Program-made: the position numbers and the translations under genes
Notes under the pieces: model-generated
What the model was told of the DNA's origin: nothing
Databases searched by the model: none
What the model saw: the letters and a program-made list of their open reading frames with translations, nothing else
Source of the DNA: Cryptomeria japonica
Taxonomy: Eukaryota; Streptophyta; Pinopsida; Cupressales; Cupressaceae
Assembly (NCBI RefSeq): GCF_030272615.1
Contig: NC_081414.1
Coordinates: 48,596,501 to 48,660,500 of the forward strand
Reading direction: 5' to 3'
DNA length: 64,000 nt
Part shown: positions 1 through 12,850 of the stretch, in pieces
How positions within the stretch are numbered: position 1 is the stretch's first letter
Layout of the letters: each line of letters opens with the position of its first letter

Positions 1-3000
1 CCTGAATCCCATCCTACAAGTAGTAGCAAAAAAGATGTGGATTCGAGGAGGGTTGGAGAAAATAGGAGAGGTATGCCAATCCCATAACGGAGTGATGAAT
101 GACTATTGTTGCAAAAGTAAGGTTAGATGGAAGGAATGGGTGGTTTGAGTAAGGAGTAGGCTTTCTCTAAGAAAGAACTAGCATCCAATGTGGAGATGAT
201 TGGGTTAGGGGATCCTTCTCTTTTCAAGGAGGGTGAGTTGATAAAGAAGTATCTACTAATCTTAAAGCAACTAAGTGTAATATGGTTTTGGACAATGATG
301 GGAAATGGTTTGCAGAGGGTGATATTTGCTATGATAAAGTGGTTGATTGGAGATCTAATCATTCCGAATCTATAAGGAGAAAGACTAGAGTATAGTGATA
401 AGGAGAAGTAAGAAATTTGGTGGGAATTTATCCCTCTTTGTTGATGCAAGAGGTAGTAACAAGGGAAAAACATTAGATGCACTTAAGGCTAATTATAAGG
501 CACTGGAGGATTTAGAAAATGGCTCCCAAGTGTCAATGAGAAGGTTTTCTTCCTTAGGAGGTGAGCACCACCCTTTTGTAGGTTCTAAAAGAAGGTGCTC
601 ATTTCAAATATCAAGGGCCTGAATGAACTTGAAAAACATTGCTTCCTAAAACAACTAATCAAATTGAGACTCTATACATAGTATTAGTTACACAAACAAC
701 CAAAATGGATACAAATATGTTGAAGGAGTTCATCCCAAGGATATGGTTTAATGGTGACAGGCTGGTTCATAGTGTTGATGACACTGATGGTTGGTTGGTT
801 ATTCTGTAGAACAAACATTATTTATGTTTCTCTATTGTTGAGGCCAAGAATTTATACCTCTCCATCAAATACGAGGATGCAAGGTCCAAATGTCAAATGT
901 GTATGGCCCTCACATAGATTCAAATCAAATTGTGCTATGGAATTACCTCTGAACCATCAATATTCTCTCAAAATTTCTCATCCCAATGAATATTGAATTG
1001 TTGGAGGTGATTTTAATGCTATTCTTCCTCTGGAGGACAAGCAGGGTGGTCAATCTAGTTGTGGATCCACAAACTTCAAGAAGAGTGATGATTTTGTGCT
1101 AGTGGTTATTAGGCCAAAATATGATTGGTTCACTTAGAGAAATACAAGGTTGGAAGTTGATTTTATTCAATTCTAATTGGATCGTTTCTTTCTTAATTTT
1201 GATTGGATTTTGGACATACATGGGTTTTCCTCAAAGGTGGTGTAGTATGGTGGGTCTAACCATAAGGCTATCTTTGTTTCCTTAAGTTGTTCCAATAAAC
1301 TTCTCGAAACTCTCTTTAAGATGGAGGCTTTTTGGTTTGAGCACTCATATTTTGAATCTTTAGTTAGGTGGTGGAGTGTTGATGTTAGGGGTTGCAATAC
1401 ATTTGTAGTGGATAAGAAGTTGTAGATTGTCAAGAAGGAGGCTAGAGATTTGAATAAGGATACAATGGGTAAAATATTTGTAAATAAAATTAAAGTGGAA
1501 GGGGATCTACAGGATATTGATAGATTCATATCTAATGCTGGCTACACTCAAGTCGTTGGGGAGAAGGAGGTCAAGTTAGTGGAAGAACAATAAATTGCTA
1601 AGGATGGAAGAGATCTTTTGGTTGTAGAATTCTAGGATCAAATGTATTAAAGAAGGAGACATAAACACTAGATTCTTTCATTTGTCTACTAAGATTAGGA
1701 GGGAGTGTAATATAAACTATGAATATTCATAAGGAGAACAATACTATACTCAAGGATATTAATGCTATTAGAGTTGAAGGCAAAAGGTTCTTTGTGGACC
1801 ATTTTGGTTCCCCTAGTGGTGAATTTGTTCAAGCTCAAGATGATATGATTGAGTGCATTCCTAACGTCATATCAAACAACCAAATTAAGCCCTTTTGGAT
1901 CCATTCTTTTAGAAGGAAATCAAGAAGGAAAATTTTTCCTTAGGGGTAAGGAAGGCCCCAGTGCCAGATGACTTCCAACCTGAGTATTTTCAGTGTTATT
2001 ACTGCATTGTTGACAAGGGTGTCTAGAGGTCTACTAGAGAATGTAGATTAAGGAGGTCAATATTGAAGTCTTGGAATTTGACTCTTCTTGCCCTGATCCC
2101 CAAGATCAAGAAGCCTTTATCCTTTGATCATTTCTCACCCATTTCATTATGTAATGTTATTTATAAGATTGTGTTTAAGCTATGACTTTGAGGATTAGGG
2201 TCTGTCTCAATAATATCATTTCTAAGGAATAGAGCGACTTTCTAAAAGATAGATAGATTTTATATGGTATCATTTTTGAAAATGAGGCTATTCATTAGAT
2301 GCAATACGGAAAGAGGGATGGAATGATTATCAAAGAAGGTATGAATAAATCTTATGACAGGGTCTCATGGGATTTTTTGATTAAGATCACGAGAATGTTT
2401 AGCTTCATTGAGTCTTGATGTCAGTGGGTTCATAGCTTCATTTCCACCCCTACTTATGTTGTCTTGGTGAATGGTGTTATTTAGAACTAAAAGGGGCTTG
2501 GATTAAGGCAATCCCCTATCCCCCTTTGTGTTTCTCATTGTTTTTGAGGTTTTGGGTCAAAATTTGACCAAGGAAAGAACGGTTGGAAACCTGGTTAGGT
2601 TACAAGCCTTGGGAGGCACAAACGATTTAACTCACCTCTAGTTGTCAATGACAATTTTCTTTTTAGGGCTGCTAAGGCGTAGGATGCCAACACTTTGAAG
2701 AATGTTCTTAGCAAGTATGAGGTGATAGTTGGGCAAAAAGTAAACACCTCCAAATATAGTGTTTTTCTTCTAAAAGATGCATTTTTACAACAACCATTGA
2801 TTCAATGTATTTTAGGTTTCAATTTTGGTTCTCTCTAGTAAGTACTTGAGCATGCCTCTTTTTAACAATAGATCTACAACCAAAGAATGGAGCGATGTCA
2901 CCAACATATTCCAATCTAATTTGGCTTCTTAGAAAGGTAAGTGGCTTTCATTGGTAGGTAGAATCTTCCTTATTAAGGCCTCTCTTTCAACAGTGCTTAT

Positions 3001-3669
3001 TTACATGATGTATGTTTATCAATTGTTGAGCAAGGTTGCAAAATACATGGAGGACATCAAGTGAAGTTTTTTTTGGAGGGGGGTAGAGAACAATTTAAAT
3101 ACATTCTAGTCAAGTGGGATGAAGTTTATAGGTCATTGGCCTAGGGTGGCATGAGAATAAGAAAGAGAAAAAATATGAATCTAACTTTGGGCATGAAGCT
3201 TGTTTGGAGGATTTATACATATAGGAATAACTTTGAAGTAAGGTTCTCTAGGCCAAGTATTTGCAATATAGAGTGGATACTTTATTATATTTTGAGTTGT
3301 CTAGAGGCTCAAGCATATGAAGTTTTATGAAGGTACGATGCCTCCATATCAAGCCTGACCTTTCTTGGAGACCGAAGAAGAGTGACAAGATAAAATTCTA
3401 AAGAGATTTTTGTCTAGAGGACAAAGCCTTATGTGAACACAATTCTTACATTCCTCTTATGACTCACTTCGAAGTTTTTAAGGGAAACTTGGTTGGAGAC
3501 TATATTGAGGGTTTCCCTCCTAACAAAAATGGAATAAATTTGATGTCCTTGTGGTTGAGTTGAGTAAGGCTTGGGAAAATATTCAAATGAAACTAAGCAA
3601 ATGGCTTCTGATAGGAGAGGTAAAAGATGATAGGGTAGTCTAGAAAAGGCACGATAGTGGTACGATGAC
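1..3669 (+). pseudogene. L1-like LINE, 5' and central part (ORF1-like, endonuclease, RT), decayed
   Basis: Plant L1-type non-LTR retrotransposon whose 5' end lies outside the window. Around 1005-1050 the frame reads GGDFNAILPLEDKQGG, the catalytic GDFN motif of the APE-type endonuclease. The later SNHKAIF near 1255 corresponds to the SDH motif, with D changed to N. Around 1719-1900 is the linker typical of these elements. RT pieces follow: NKSYDRVSWDFL near 2345, and VVND at 2641-2652 where active families have F-A/V-D-D, so a catalytic Asp is lost. Near 3150 is GGMRIRKRKNMNLTLGMKLVW, the usual post-RT segment. Many stops and frameshifts are present. The segment ends at 3669, where a solo LTR has inserted; the frame resumes at 4468. 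Confidence 0.85.
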
Positions 3670-4462
3670 TGTAGACACCTAAAATTGTCCTGTCTAATTA
3701 AATAAATATTTTATCCTAACTCTTCTATTAATTAAATAAATCTTTATTTATTTAATTAATTCATTTATCTTCTTCTAAGCCTTTTCTAATTTAAAAATAC
3801 TTATTTATTTAAGTTGTTCTTTTCCTAAATTAAATAAATATTTTATTTATTTAATTGATCCCACTTCCTCCATTAATTAAACAAATCTTTATTTATTTAA
3901 TTAATTTATTAGCCTTTTCTACCCATGACACATGTCATTCATCTCATAATTCTTCTCTTACCTAACCCCTTTATCATTTAATTATTTCTTCTACCTACCC
4001 TTTAATCCTAGCCGACCATTTATCTTTACACCTCTTAATCTTATCCCTCCATTTCTTATAGTGTTCTCTTTATAAGAGGATGTGCTCTTCCTTTTCAATC
4101 CTAATCAATGCATCTAATCAATCCAGCTAGCTAATCAATGCATGTAAACACTCATATGCAATCAAGCCTTCTTGCGATCAAGCTATCAACCACAATCCGT
4201 TCTTTGTTGAACTCTTGTGCACACATAAAATATGAGAGCAAATATATCAAACAAGATTAATGGAGATAGGAGTCAATGAAGATTGAAACCCCACTAGACA
4301 TGTGAATGGTATATCTTGTTTTGTTATTGTTTATTTGCTTGATCTTAGGTATCTTCATTTGTGTATGGTTAATGTTTTCATTGTTAGGCTAGTGTTTTTG
4401 TGGTTGGATCTTTGTTAGTCTTTCAATATTATTATTTTCATCATCACTTTTCACCATATACA
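3670..4462 (+). mobile_element. Solo LTR inside the LINE (TGTAGACACC...ATACA)
   Basis: A 793-bp sequence begins TGTAGACACCTAAAA and ends CATATACA. It is flanked by ATGAC (3665-3669) and GTGAC (4463-4467), a 5-bp TSD with one transition. Removing it and one TSD copy rejoins the LINE reading frame (…SGTMT then IRGELSYYF…), so the boundaries are well supported. The U3 side holds blocks of TTAATTAAATAAAT (about 3690-3905), and a TATA-like CTTTATAAGAG sits near 4069. No internal region or second LTR is present, so it is a recombined solo LTR. Its first 15 bases match the minus-strand start of the solo LTR at 46814-48304. Confidence 0.85.
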
Positions 4463-4467
4463 GTGAC

Positions 4468-4688
4468 TATTAGAGGGGAATTATCTTATTACTTCACTAA
4501 GGCTACCACAATTGTCAATCCAAGGATTTGGTTTAAATATGTTTTCCCAAAGACGAACACTTTCTTATGGGTTGCATGGAAGAAAAGATAATTAAATTGA
4601 GACAGGCTTTGATTAATGGGTAAAGTTGGACCCTCTCATTGTGTTTTGGTAAACTCTCAAGAGGATAACAACAACCATATTTTCATCT
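4468..4688 (+). pseudogene. LINE fragment 2: zf-RVT zinc-binding region
   Basis: This continues the LINE after the solo LTR. The frame gives PRIWFKYVFPKTNTFLWVAW and, after a stop, CVLVNSQEDNNNHIFI. That matches the zf-RVT segment of plant LINEs (PPK-v-F-W, then C-x-C, then E-x-x-x-H-x-F). It stops at 4688 in the middle of the HIF...HC motif; the missing part (HCE...) begins at 32580 on the far side of a nested insertion, in the same frame. Confidence 0.8.
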
Positions 4689-5318
4689 TGTTGGTCTTTT
4701 TTCCTGCAACCCTCAATCCTAAGGATCTCATCACATCTCAAGTCAAGGATAGAACCTTCAATGTGGTCTTATACTATCAACAGACTAAGGACGGGAAATT
4801 CCAACAGTAACAAGGCTCTTATAGCCTTCTTCACTTTGAGCTCCATCATGCTCAAGAGGGTGTTCCTATTTTAAGCCTGCATAAATAACAAACTTGCAAC
4901 ATCTCTACCTACAGGCCTACAAAAGATGGAATGTTCTCAAATACATAAGGACATTACATGCATTGCTCTAGACTTGAGCTAAAATCTCATTTACTCTGCC
5001 TCTGAGAATATCCGAGAACACACAGAATAGAAAACTTTAAGATAAAGGGAAAGGGTTAGAGGGAAAGAAATGTTTCTGAAATAAATCCTGTACCATAATA
5101 GACCAATGTCTATCCAAGGAACATAGTCAATTCTTAGGTTACAAATATAAATCCTAATAGTAACTAGCTTCGAATTAGTGATTTTTTCAAACACCAATGC
5201 CTTACATTAATGCAACTCCTTCTATTGTTACATGAACCATTCTTGTTAATCCATAAATTATTTCCTAGATTCACAGTGATTTGCATATAGACCTTAGTTC
5301 CTTCCCTGAAGGAAACCC

Positions 5319-6508
5319 TATAGTGTCATATAATTGCGACCCTAACAATTTTTGACTGCATTAGGGTCCTCACGCATGCGAATTTGAATCCTCTAGTCTG
5401 ATCGGAGACCAGAGATTTCTCAGCTTGCAAAAAAATCTTCTTTCTTGGCCTCTGTATCACCCTGTCCGCACTCTGCCCTGGAGAAAGGGGTAGGACAGGG
5501 GCGTGGTGCCCTTGTCCTCCTAGAAAAGGAGCGTTGTGCCCCTGTCCCTACCCTATTTTGGGGCAGGACCCTTCCTAGGGTTGCATTGTTGGATGTGCCT
5601 TGGGCAGGAAACTCCCTCGATGTCAGCCCGTGATGGAAATCAAATCCACTAAAAAATATTTAAGGGGGCATCAGTCCTCTCATTTGCATAAGTTGAGGTT
5701 GGATGAGTGGGAAATTGACAAGCGATCAAGCATTCTTTTCTAGCATTGAGCATTCTCAAGTCTCCCTTCAAGGCTAGGTGTTGCATTCAAGTCAAGGATT
5801 CAACTATTGAAGAAAAGATTGATTTCAACATTCAATTCCACACAAGCACTTCTATCAACATTTCTACTAAAACCTCCCTTGAGGTGATTTACAATTTAGT
5901 CTTTCATTTACATCTACTTGCAAGTACTTTCTTTCATTACTTGGTTAATTCCAAAAACTGGGGTTTGACCTAAAGGCAAACCCCCAATCCCAACCCATTT
6001 TCCTCTCTTTTTTATGTGTAGGTTGGAGGTGCACAACTATACTTTCGGATTTGGGCTTCATTTATAGAGGCAGAAAAACCCTTTTCCTTTTGCCAATTTT
6101 TCAGAGGATCGTGTACATTCCTGCCATGTTTCGGGCAAATTTTCCTCAAATTTGCAGAGCGACTTCATCTCGACATTCCACTGCTAGATCCAGGTGCACA
6201 AATTCATCCCATATTCCAATCTCAAGTTATAATCAGTTCTTAGTCACTCTTGCACTACATAATTCAATCAATTTCCTTTCCAAATCAAACAAGAAAGAGG
6301 GGATCAACTTAGCATTTCCAATTCACTCGGAATTCAATCTACCATCTTTGTGTGGAGAGATTGAATCTAGTGAATTATCCTCTCCTCTTTCTAATGTAAC
6401 ATGGTGAAAAGTGCTTGAATGGTAATCAATAGCAAAATTCTCATCTCTCTTTGAGGGAAAGGGTAGTTTTCCTCTTGATCTATCATTCACCATTTTTCCA
6501 CCATTACA
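5319..6508 (+). repeat. 5' LTR of the gag-only gypsy element
   Basis: This 1190-bp LTR starts TATAGTGTCATA (TGTAG in the partner LTR, so the first G has mutated to A) and ends ACCATTACA. It is preceded by TSD AACCC (5314-5318). It is alignable along its whole length to 29525-30711, but with many substitutions in the first 370 bp (roughly one in ten by eye), so it is much older than the element nested inside it. Confidence 0.9.
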
Positions 6509-6531
6509 TTTTGGTGAACCCGACATCTTGC
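6509..6531 (+). other. Primer binding site of the gag-only element
   Basis: TTTTGGTGAACCCGAC directly follows the 5' LTR end at 6508. The same 15 bases (TTTGGTGAACCCGAC) follow the 5' LTR of the nested minus-strand element at 26798. It is not the usual initiator-Met site (TGGTATCAGAGC); I have not assigned the tRNA. Confidence 0.7.
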
Positions 6532-7624
6532 ATGATTTCCTTTGAACAACGTTGCATATTTTTTATTTACAAGTTTCAACTTTCTGCAAACTTAGTGGTT
6601 AATTCATTAAAAACCTTAGTTTTTAATATTAAAATTGAACTTGTGATTTGTAAAAATTGCTTGTGGTTATCTTAGATCTGGAAATTGTTCTGATTGTCAA
6701 ATTCAATTTCCTCTTTGTCTTGTTCAATTTGCAATTAAAATTTACAAAATTAAGAGATTACTTGTTAAAACCCTAATTTTCAAAAATCATCTTGAGCTTG
6801 TGCAAAAATTGGATTTCCATTTAATTTTCAGATTTTGATTGTTCTCAGATTTGTTTGTAATCCTACAATTCAAATTTTCAATTTCCCCCCTTTTCCCAAA
6901 ATTCAAATTTCAAAATTAAGTGGTTAGGTCATCAAACCCTAATTTTTAAAATTAATTGGATGTGTTAATTTCAAATCAATTTCATTTACATTCAGCTTTC
7001 TAAACATTTTCGAAGGTGTCCCTATCCATTAGGTTTGACCCTTTTCAAAATTGCAATTCAATTCCTCTTTTTCTTCAAAACCCTAATAGGGTCCTATTTT
7101 CACATTTTGTGTCTTCATTTCGCCCATCTACAGATCGTAAAATTCACCAATTTTTGGGGGTTAGCTTTATAATCATCATAATATCCATCTTTGAAAATTT
7201 CGAAAAAAGTTGGTCGGACCATGTGCGTTCTTGCCACGGTCCTTGACTTTTTTCTCAAAATTTTGGGAGACTGTTATGACTGTATTCAATAGCCTAAATC
7301 TAGAAGATTGGCTTATATTATCGATTTTTGATCCTTCTAGAATCAGAAATACCTTCAAAATTCAACATTTCAAATTTCAAGAATTTTTTTAAAATTAAGA
7401 GGTTAATTATAGTCTTCCCTGATTTTAAAAATTCTGATTTTAAGATTAATTGTATTCCCTTGGCCCTAATTTTAAAATTCCAAATTCCTTTCATTTTGGA
7501 AATTGTGTCATCCCCTTCCTCCAACAAAGTTCAAATTGTATAATCATTATTTTCTTGAATTTTGCATTATTCAATTTTGTAAGCTTTGTTCTACAATTCA
7601 AAATTTTAATTTTCCCTCTAATGC
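6532..7624 (+). other. Untranslated leader of the gag-only element
   Basis: About 1.1 kb of AT-rich leader between primer site and gag. It contains repeated phrases such as CCCTAATTTTxAAAAT and AAATTTCAAAATTAAG, with no convincing coding sequence. Short ORFs here look like chance products of low-complexity sequence. Confidence 0.6.
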
Positions 7625-10539
7625 ATGAGTTTTACAACTATTAGTCCTACCTATCCTATCCCCGTTAGACAAAGCATTAGAATTAAGGCTTCCCAAGGTT
7701 TAATTACCGAAGAGATGGAGCCTAATTTGGGTGACTTGTTTAACGAGGATCATGCTAATTCTTCTCGTCCTAATCATGTGCCTATTCACCCCATTGATGG
7801 ATCCCATTATGAAGAAGAAGCTTTAACTAGGGTTTCTTTAGATCAACTTTCTACATTGGACAATCAATTTGATAGATTTCAATAATGGATGTCCCAAGAA
7901 TACCCTAATAGTGAAGCTCTTCCATTAATTGAAGGTCTTAAACACATGCTTCAAAGTGATAAGAATGGAATTGATATATTGCGTGGCATTGCACATATTG
8001 TTGATTCTAATGTCATGCCTATCAAGAGTTGTGCCAAAACCCTAGGTTATTCACAACCTTCAACACAAGTCAATTTTTCTATTCCTTTGACTACTCCTAT
8101 GACTAGTATTCTTACTTTCACATCTAACATCATGGCTACTTCAATTCAAAATATCATTCCTACAACCATGGGTCATGGGGGAAATCCCTCTTCTTCATTT
8201 AATCCTCCATCTTTACGTATGTCTTCCATAATTATTCCTTCAATTCCTCAACCAATCAGTGTGGCACAAGGGGACAATTGCTTCAACAACTTTATTCCTC
8301 CTTTATGTGTCCCTTTTCCTACCCAATCATCACCAATGCCTACTTATCATAATGTCCCACCACCTTATTCTCAGTCCATGCCTTCTTTCAATAACATCAC
8401 ACCACCTTCTCAATCACCTTTGTCTAACATCAATTCTTCTACCGAAATGACAATTAACAATCTTGCTCAAACCATGTCTTCCTTACAGCAACAAATTGCT
8501 TCCATGAGTCAATCCAAGTTTAGTGTGCCCACCTTTTATATTGCGAGCCCACTTTCTATTGATATTGTTAAATTCATGCCACCTAAACATGTTGAGGTCC
8601 CTCAATTGGAACTCTATAATGGAAAAGGTGATCCTCTTATGCATGTTAAAATATTTCAAACCTTGTGTACTAATTTTGCTTATGATCAACGATTACTTGC
8701 AAAATTGTTTACAAGAACACTAAAAGATAAGGCCTTACAATGATATTTCTCTTTGCCTTCTTATTCCATCACTTCTTTTCAACAACTAGCAAATGCTTTC
8801 ATCCAACAATTTCAAAACAACATTGGTCCTAAAATCACTTTGACTGATTTAATGCATTGTAAACAAGGTGTTAAAGAAAAAGTGACTGTCTTCATTGGTA
8901 GATATAAGAATTTGTGTGCTCAAATTTCTTTTCATGTACCTAATAATGATATTCAAATAATTTTCATTTCTAATTTACAAAAAGATATTAGGGAAAAGCT
9001 TCTTTTGTCTGAGCTTACTTCCTTTCCGTAGTTGTGCACAACACTCCACAATTATCAACTAGCTGTGAGTCAAATGGAGCAATCCACTCCTATGGATTTG
9101 AGTGATAAGGGGGAGAGTGTTCAACAACCATTTGCAAAGTTCAAACCAACAAAAATCTTCATCAAGTTCAATGATCCAATCAACAACAACCATGTGAATG
9201 CTACAACAGGTGTGCCTTCTATTTCTTAATTTTTCCAAAGAGAAAGACAATTTACTCCTTTGAATGGATCTTTACATAATATTATGTCTCAGTTGTTGCA
9301 CATAAATGTTATCAAAATTCCTCCTATAAAACAAATTGATCCTTCCAAACTTGCATCTCCTTATTTTGATGACAATTCCTTTTGTCAATTTCATCGTCAA
9401 CCTGGTCATGATACTAAGAAATGTTTTGCATTGAAAAATAAGATTCAAGACTTGATTGATAATAATACTATATCTGTGGCAGGTGTGAATGATAAAGGGA
9501 ATAAATCAGTAGCTCCTCCTAATCAAGATCTTAATATTTTCACTAATCCCTTGCCATATCATACCTCTAACATTATTGAGATTGTGCCTAATTCTCTCTC
9601 TTCTGAAGAATTCACCTCTATGACTCCAAACTTGGTTAATATGGTAGAAACCCAAGATTTGCCTAAGGATCCTTGTATTACATTTGACCCTCGTGAGACC
9701 ATTAGAGCACCCGATGGCCCTTTATACATAGTTGCAAAGGTTAAGGATATCCCTTGCCGTGGTGCCCTGATCGATCCCTCTTGCAATGTCATAACCAAAG
9801 AGTATCTTTTCACTTTACGATTGCATAAACCACTATATGATGCTTCTAATATGGTTGTGAAGTTATTTGATGGCTTCTCTTGTCCTACCATTGGTTCTAT
9901 CACCCTTCCTATTGAAGTTCATGCTAAATCCATGGATGTTGACTTTGTTATCATACCTTCTTTTGAGTAATTTTTTGTGAAGCTGGGTTATCCTTGGCTA
10001 TCTTCCATGAAGGCTATTGCTTCTCCAATCCACAAGTGTCTTAAATTTCCTCACAATGGAGAAATCATAACTGTGAACCATAGCTTATTTCCTCCATCTG
10101 AAAGAAGCCCCGATGTTCCTATTGATCTCTTTTGGCTTAAACAATTTCAATCTCTTCCATCAAGGAGCGATGCTCTTTTTCAACCTTATAAAAAATGGAA
10201 GAACGATATGATATTATCATTAAGTCAACCTAGATCGCAAACACTTGACATTCCTATTATTCTTCAAGATGAGGTTCTTCCCCTCTCAGATAGAACTAAT
10301 CTCCCTCCTAAGGAAGATTTTCCACCTATACCTATGGATGTGACTGTACGTTCTCTTAAGGAGAACAACAACATTCATCCTAAGGTTAGACCTATACCTC
10401 CTCCTCATGATAGACTTGGTCTCCTTTCTACACCTAATATTCCTCCTTTGTATGATGCAATTCCACCTCCTTCCTCTTATCAAGAGAAGAGGCCTTCTTG
10501 TCCTCTTGTTCAACCTAAAAGACCTCAACCTAAACCTTC
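7625..10539 (+). pseudogene. gag-protease polyprotein of the gag-only element, 5' part
   Basis: The reading frame starts at ATG 7625 and is broken by stops at about 7883, 8741, 9029, 9227 and 9966. After the Gln/Pro/Ser-rich N-terminal part comes a retrotransposon gag domain around 8580-9030 (LYNGKGDPLMHVKIF and later SFQQLANAFIQQF). A zinc knuckle of CX2HX4HX4C type follows (CQFHRQPGHDTKKC, about 9390-9430), then a protease-like segment (about 9690-10090) with LIDPSC in place of the usual D-S/T/N-G-A, and KLGYPWLSSM. The C-terminal part is Pro-rich. At least the first, third and fifth stops could be Gln codons hit by C-to-T change; the one at 8741 sits where W is expected. The frame is cut at 10539 by the nested element and resumes in register at 28196. 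Confidence 0.85.
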
Positions 10540-11928
10540 TGATGCCCTGCAAAATGGACAAGGTTAGTCTAAGAGAAACAAACACACACAAGACAAGAAA
10601 CTGTTAGTGTTAGTCAATCAAAGAACTAATCTAAATAGGCATACCAAGAGAGACACTAAAAACATGAAAGCATATCTTAACTAAAGAAGCAAATATGATG
10701 AGGCATCTCCAAATACCTCCTAACATGCTCTTAGCTCTTTCTCCCTTGTTCCTCTCCTCTCCAAGTTCCAAAATAGTGTAGCTCTCAGCAGCTTTTTGCA
10801 CTATGGATGCTTATGGAGGATTGAGATTGTAGTATTGTGCTTCAAATGTGAAATGAAAAGCTGACACTATGCTATTGATGCTAAAAATGATTGATTTTAT
10901 AAAAAAGACAAGATATTAGTTAATTATGCTAAAAATGCTCTCTTAAAATGCCTATAGCTTAAATGCATACAAGTTTTCAGGATCTAAATTATGAAGAAAT
11001 GGGCTCTATTTATAGGAAAAATGGAGCAATGGATGGTTGAGATTGAGCAATCTCAACAAGGTCAGGATTAAATGATTTCAAATCCATGTGAGGGCTTTCA
11101 ACCCAATCCCAGGATGACAAGTGTCAATGTGAGATAGGTTGAGAGGGGAGGGAATAAGCATTAAATGCCTGATATGACCTTGGGAGCTAAAGTCAAGGTT
11201 GGTTGAATGAATAAACTCTTTATTCAAAGAATAAAGCTTTTATTCAATGGATAAACTCTTGTGCAAATGTGAAATGGATGAATATGGTCAAGACAATAAA
11301 TGTTTGGGGAGACAAGTTTGAAATAACCATAAATGGTTATGTAAGAGCCATAAATGGTCATGTAAGAGCCACTAGTGGTCTTGGAAGACTTTGGGGGTTA
11401 ATTTGTTGAACACACAAAGCTAAATGCTTTTCAAAGACTTTGGAGTCTTTGAGAAGTGACTCCATTTTGCTTAGGAATGTGACAATAATTAGGGGATGGA
11501 TTAGGCTAATTAGGAAGGGGTTAGAAGAATCTAGAAGGGGATTAGATTTTTGCAAGTGGATTTGGTGGGTGAGGGAAAATAGGATTTTATTAAAATAAAA
11601 ATTCATTTATTTCAATAAATGTGTGCAAGTTGCATTTATAGGAAAATGCAAGTGGGGGGGATAATGATTTAAACAAATATTTTATTTAATTTATTTAAAA
11701 GAGGAAAAAGGGGATTTAATTAAATAAAAAGATTTTATTTATTTAATTGATTGGAATTTGATTTAATGAATTAAGTAAAATAAATTGAATAATTTATTTA
11801 ATTAATAGAAAAATGTTTGGAGATGAATTAATTAAATATTAATTTAATTAATTGATGGCTAGTGGATTTTTAATCAAATAAATAGCGAATATTTATTTAA
11901 TTAAGCTGGACAAATTTGTGTGACTACA
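10540..11928 (-). repeat. 3' LTR (left copy) of the 17.65-kb Tat element
   Basis: This 1389-bp LTR on the plus strand reads TGATGCCCTGC...GTGTGACTACA, that is TGTAGTCACAC...GGGCATCA in element orientation. It is preceded by TSD CCTTC (10535-10539). It differs from 26799-28190 by about 13 substitutions (mostly transitions) and two small indels by eye, roughly 1%, so insertion is recent relative to the other elements here. On the minus strand it holds a TATAAATAG box at 11006-11014 and, toward the TGTAG end, repeated TTAATTAAATAAA blocks (about 11680-11905). Confidence 0.95.
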
Positions 11929-11942
11929 TTTGCCCCTCTTTG
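11929..11942 (-). other. Polypurine tract of the Tat element
   Basis: On the minus strand AAAGAGGGGCAAA lies directly before the 3' LTR start (TGTAGTCACAC). It is purine-rich and correctly placed to prime plus-strand DNA synthesis. Confidence 0.8.
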
Positions 11943-12238
11943 AGATGGTGCGGTTTATCGCATCGTTTCAAAGAAAGAAAAACTGGTGTGAAGAAAATGC
12001 CCCATAAAATGTAAATTTAATGGGTGGTATGCCCCCTCGAGAGATGGGTCAAAAAATTTCAAAAAATCGGGCGACCTCTCGAAAAAGAATGAAAATTGGC
12101 GAGGTGGTAGAAGAGAAAAAATTAGTTATACTGGTGAAAAATAGAAGAAATCGGGGATAACAAGGAGAAATGGGGGGCACGGGAAGTTCACGGGGACCAC
12201 GACAGTGAGCAGGGAGAAGTTACGATGTTGGCGAAGGG

Positions 12239-12245
12239 TATAAAT
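12239..12245 (+). promoter_or_regulatory. TATA box for the antisense PMD unit
   Basis: TATAAAT at 12239-12245 lies on the plus strand in a relatively GC-rich stretch, about 830 bp upstream of the PMD start codon and about 250 bp upstream of the AGCGCT array. It matches the plant TATA consensus and suggests transcription independent of the LTR. The start site itself cannot be seen. Confidence 0.45.
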
Positions 12246-12492
12246 GGGGTGAAAGGGGTGAAAATAGGATCATTTGTGACCATGACCAGTTGAAAATGAG
12301 AGCTCTGATAGTGACGTTTGGAGGAGCGAGCAGCAGCTAGAATGCCGATTCTGATCACCGAGCACAGATTCGAGTGAGTCCGACGGTTCCAGCGCCCAGA
12401 TGACTACGGACCAGCGGTATGTAAATTCGAAAACTTAATTTTTGTGCATTTTTGATAGGTTTTTAGCTGAGTCCAAGTCAAGTCGGAGCAAG

Positions 12493-12800
12493 AGCGCTGG
12501 AACTATGGTTTTGGCGCTTTTGCTCCATAAACTAGCGCTATTGTGCCGCAATAGCGCTATTGTCCCCTTGTTTGAGCGCTTTTGCTCTGCATTAGTGCTA
12601 TTGTATGCAAGTTTTAGCGCTTTTGCACTTCTAGCGCTATTGAGGGCTTAATTGAACGCTATTGTTTTTAAGTAGTGCTACTGGGTAGTTGTTTTAGCAC
12701 TTTTGCAGTTTGAGCACTTTTGTATAGCTGAGTGAGCGCTGTTGTTAGGGTTGTAGCGCTATTGTTAGGAAACTAGCGCTGTTGATGGTAAAATAGCGCT
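12493..12800 (+). repeat. AGCGCT array, 16 units, ~20-bp period (PMD leader)
   Basis: Sixteen cores (AGCGCT, or one-base variants GGCGCT, AGTGCT, AACGCT, AGCACT) start at 12493, 12513, 12534, 12553, 12575, 12594, 12616, 12633, 12655, 12674, 12696, 12713, 12735, 12755, 12775 and 12795. Spacing is 17-22 bp with a mean near 20. Nearly all are followed by ATTG, TTTG or GTTG, giving a unit around AGCGCTATTGT. The array lies between the TATA box at 12239 and the PMD ORF, in sense orientation. Confidence 0.9.
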
Positions 12801-12850
12801 TTTGTCTTAGGATAAAAAGATGCCCTAGTTTGGATGAAGAAAATCGCCCG

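Noticed and set aside
5445-5633. Short ORF in the outer 5' LTR
   Set aside because: It lies wholly inside the LTR and is not kept open in the partner LTR.
11358-11606. Minus-strand ORF repeated at 27632-27868
   Set aside because: It occurs twice only because it is within both LTR copies, and its C-terminus differs through a small indel.
12493-12800. CRISPR-like regular repeat array
   Set aside because: The 20-bp period has no unique spacers, and the context is a plant retrotransposon leader.
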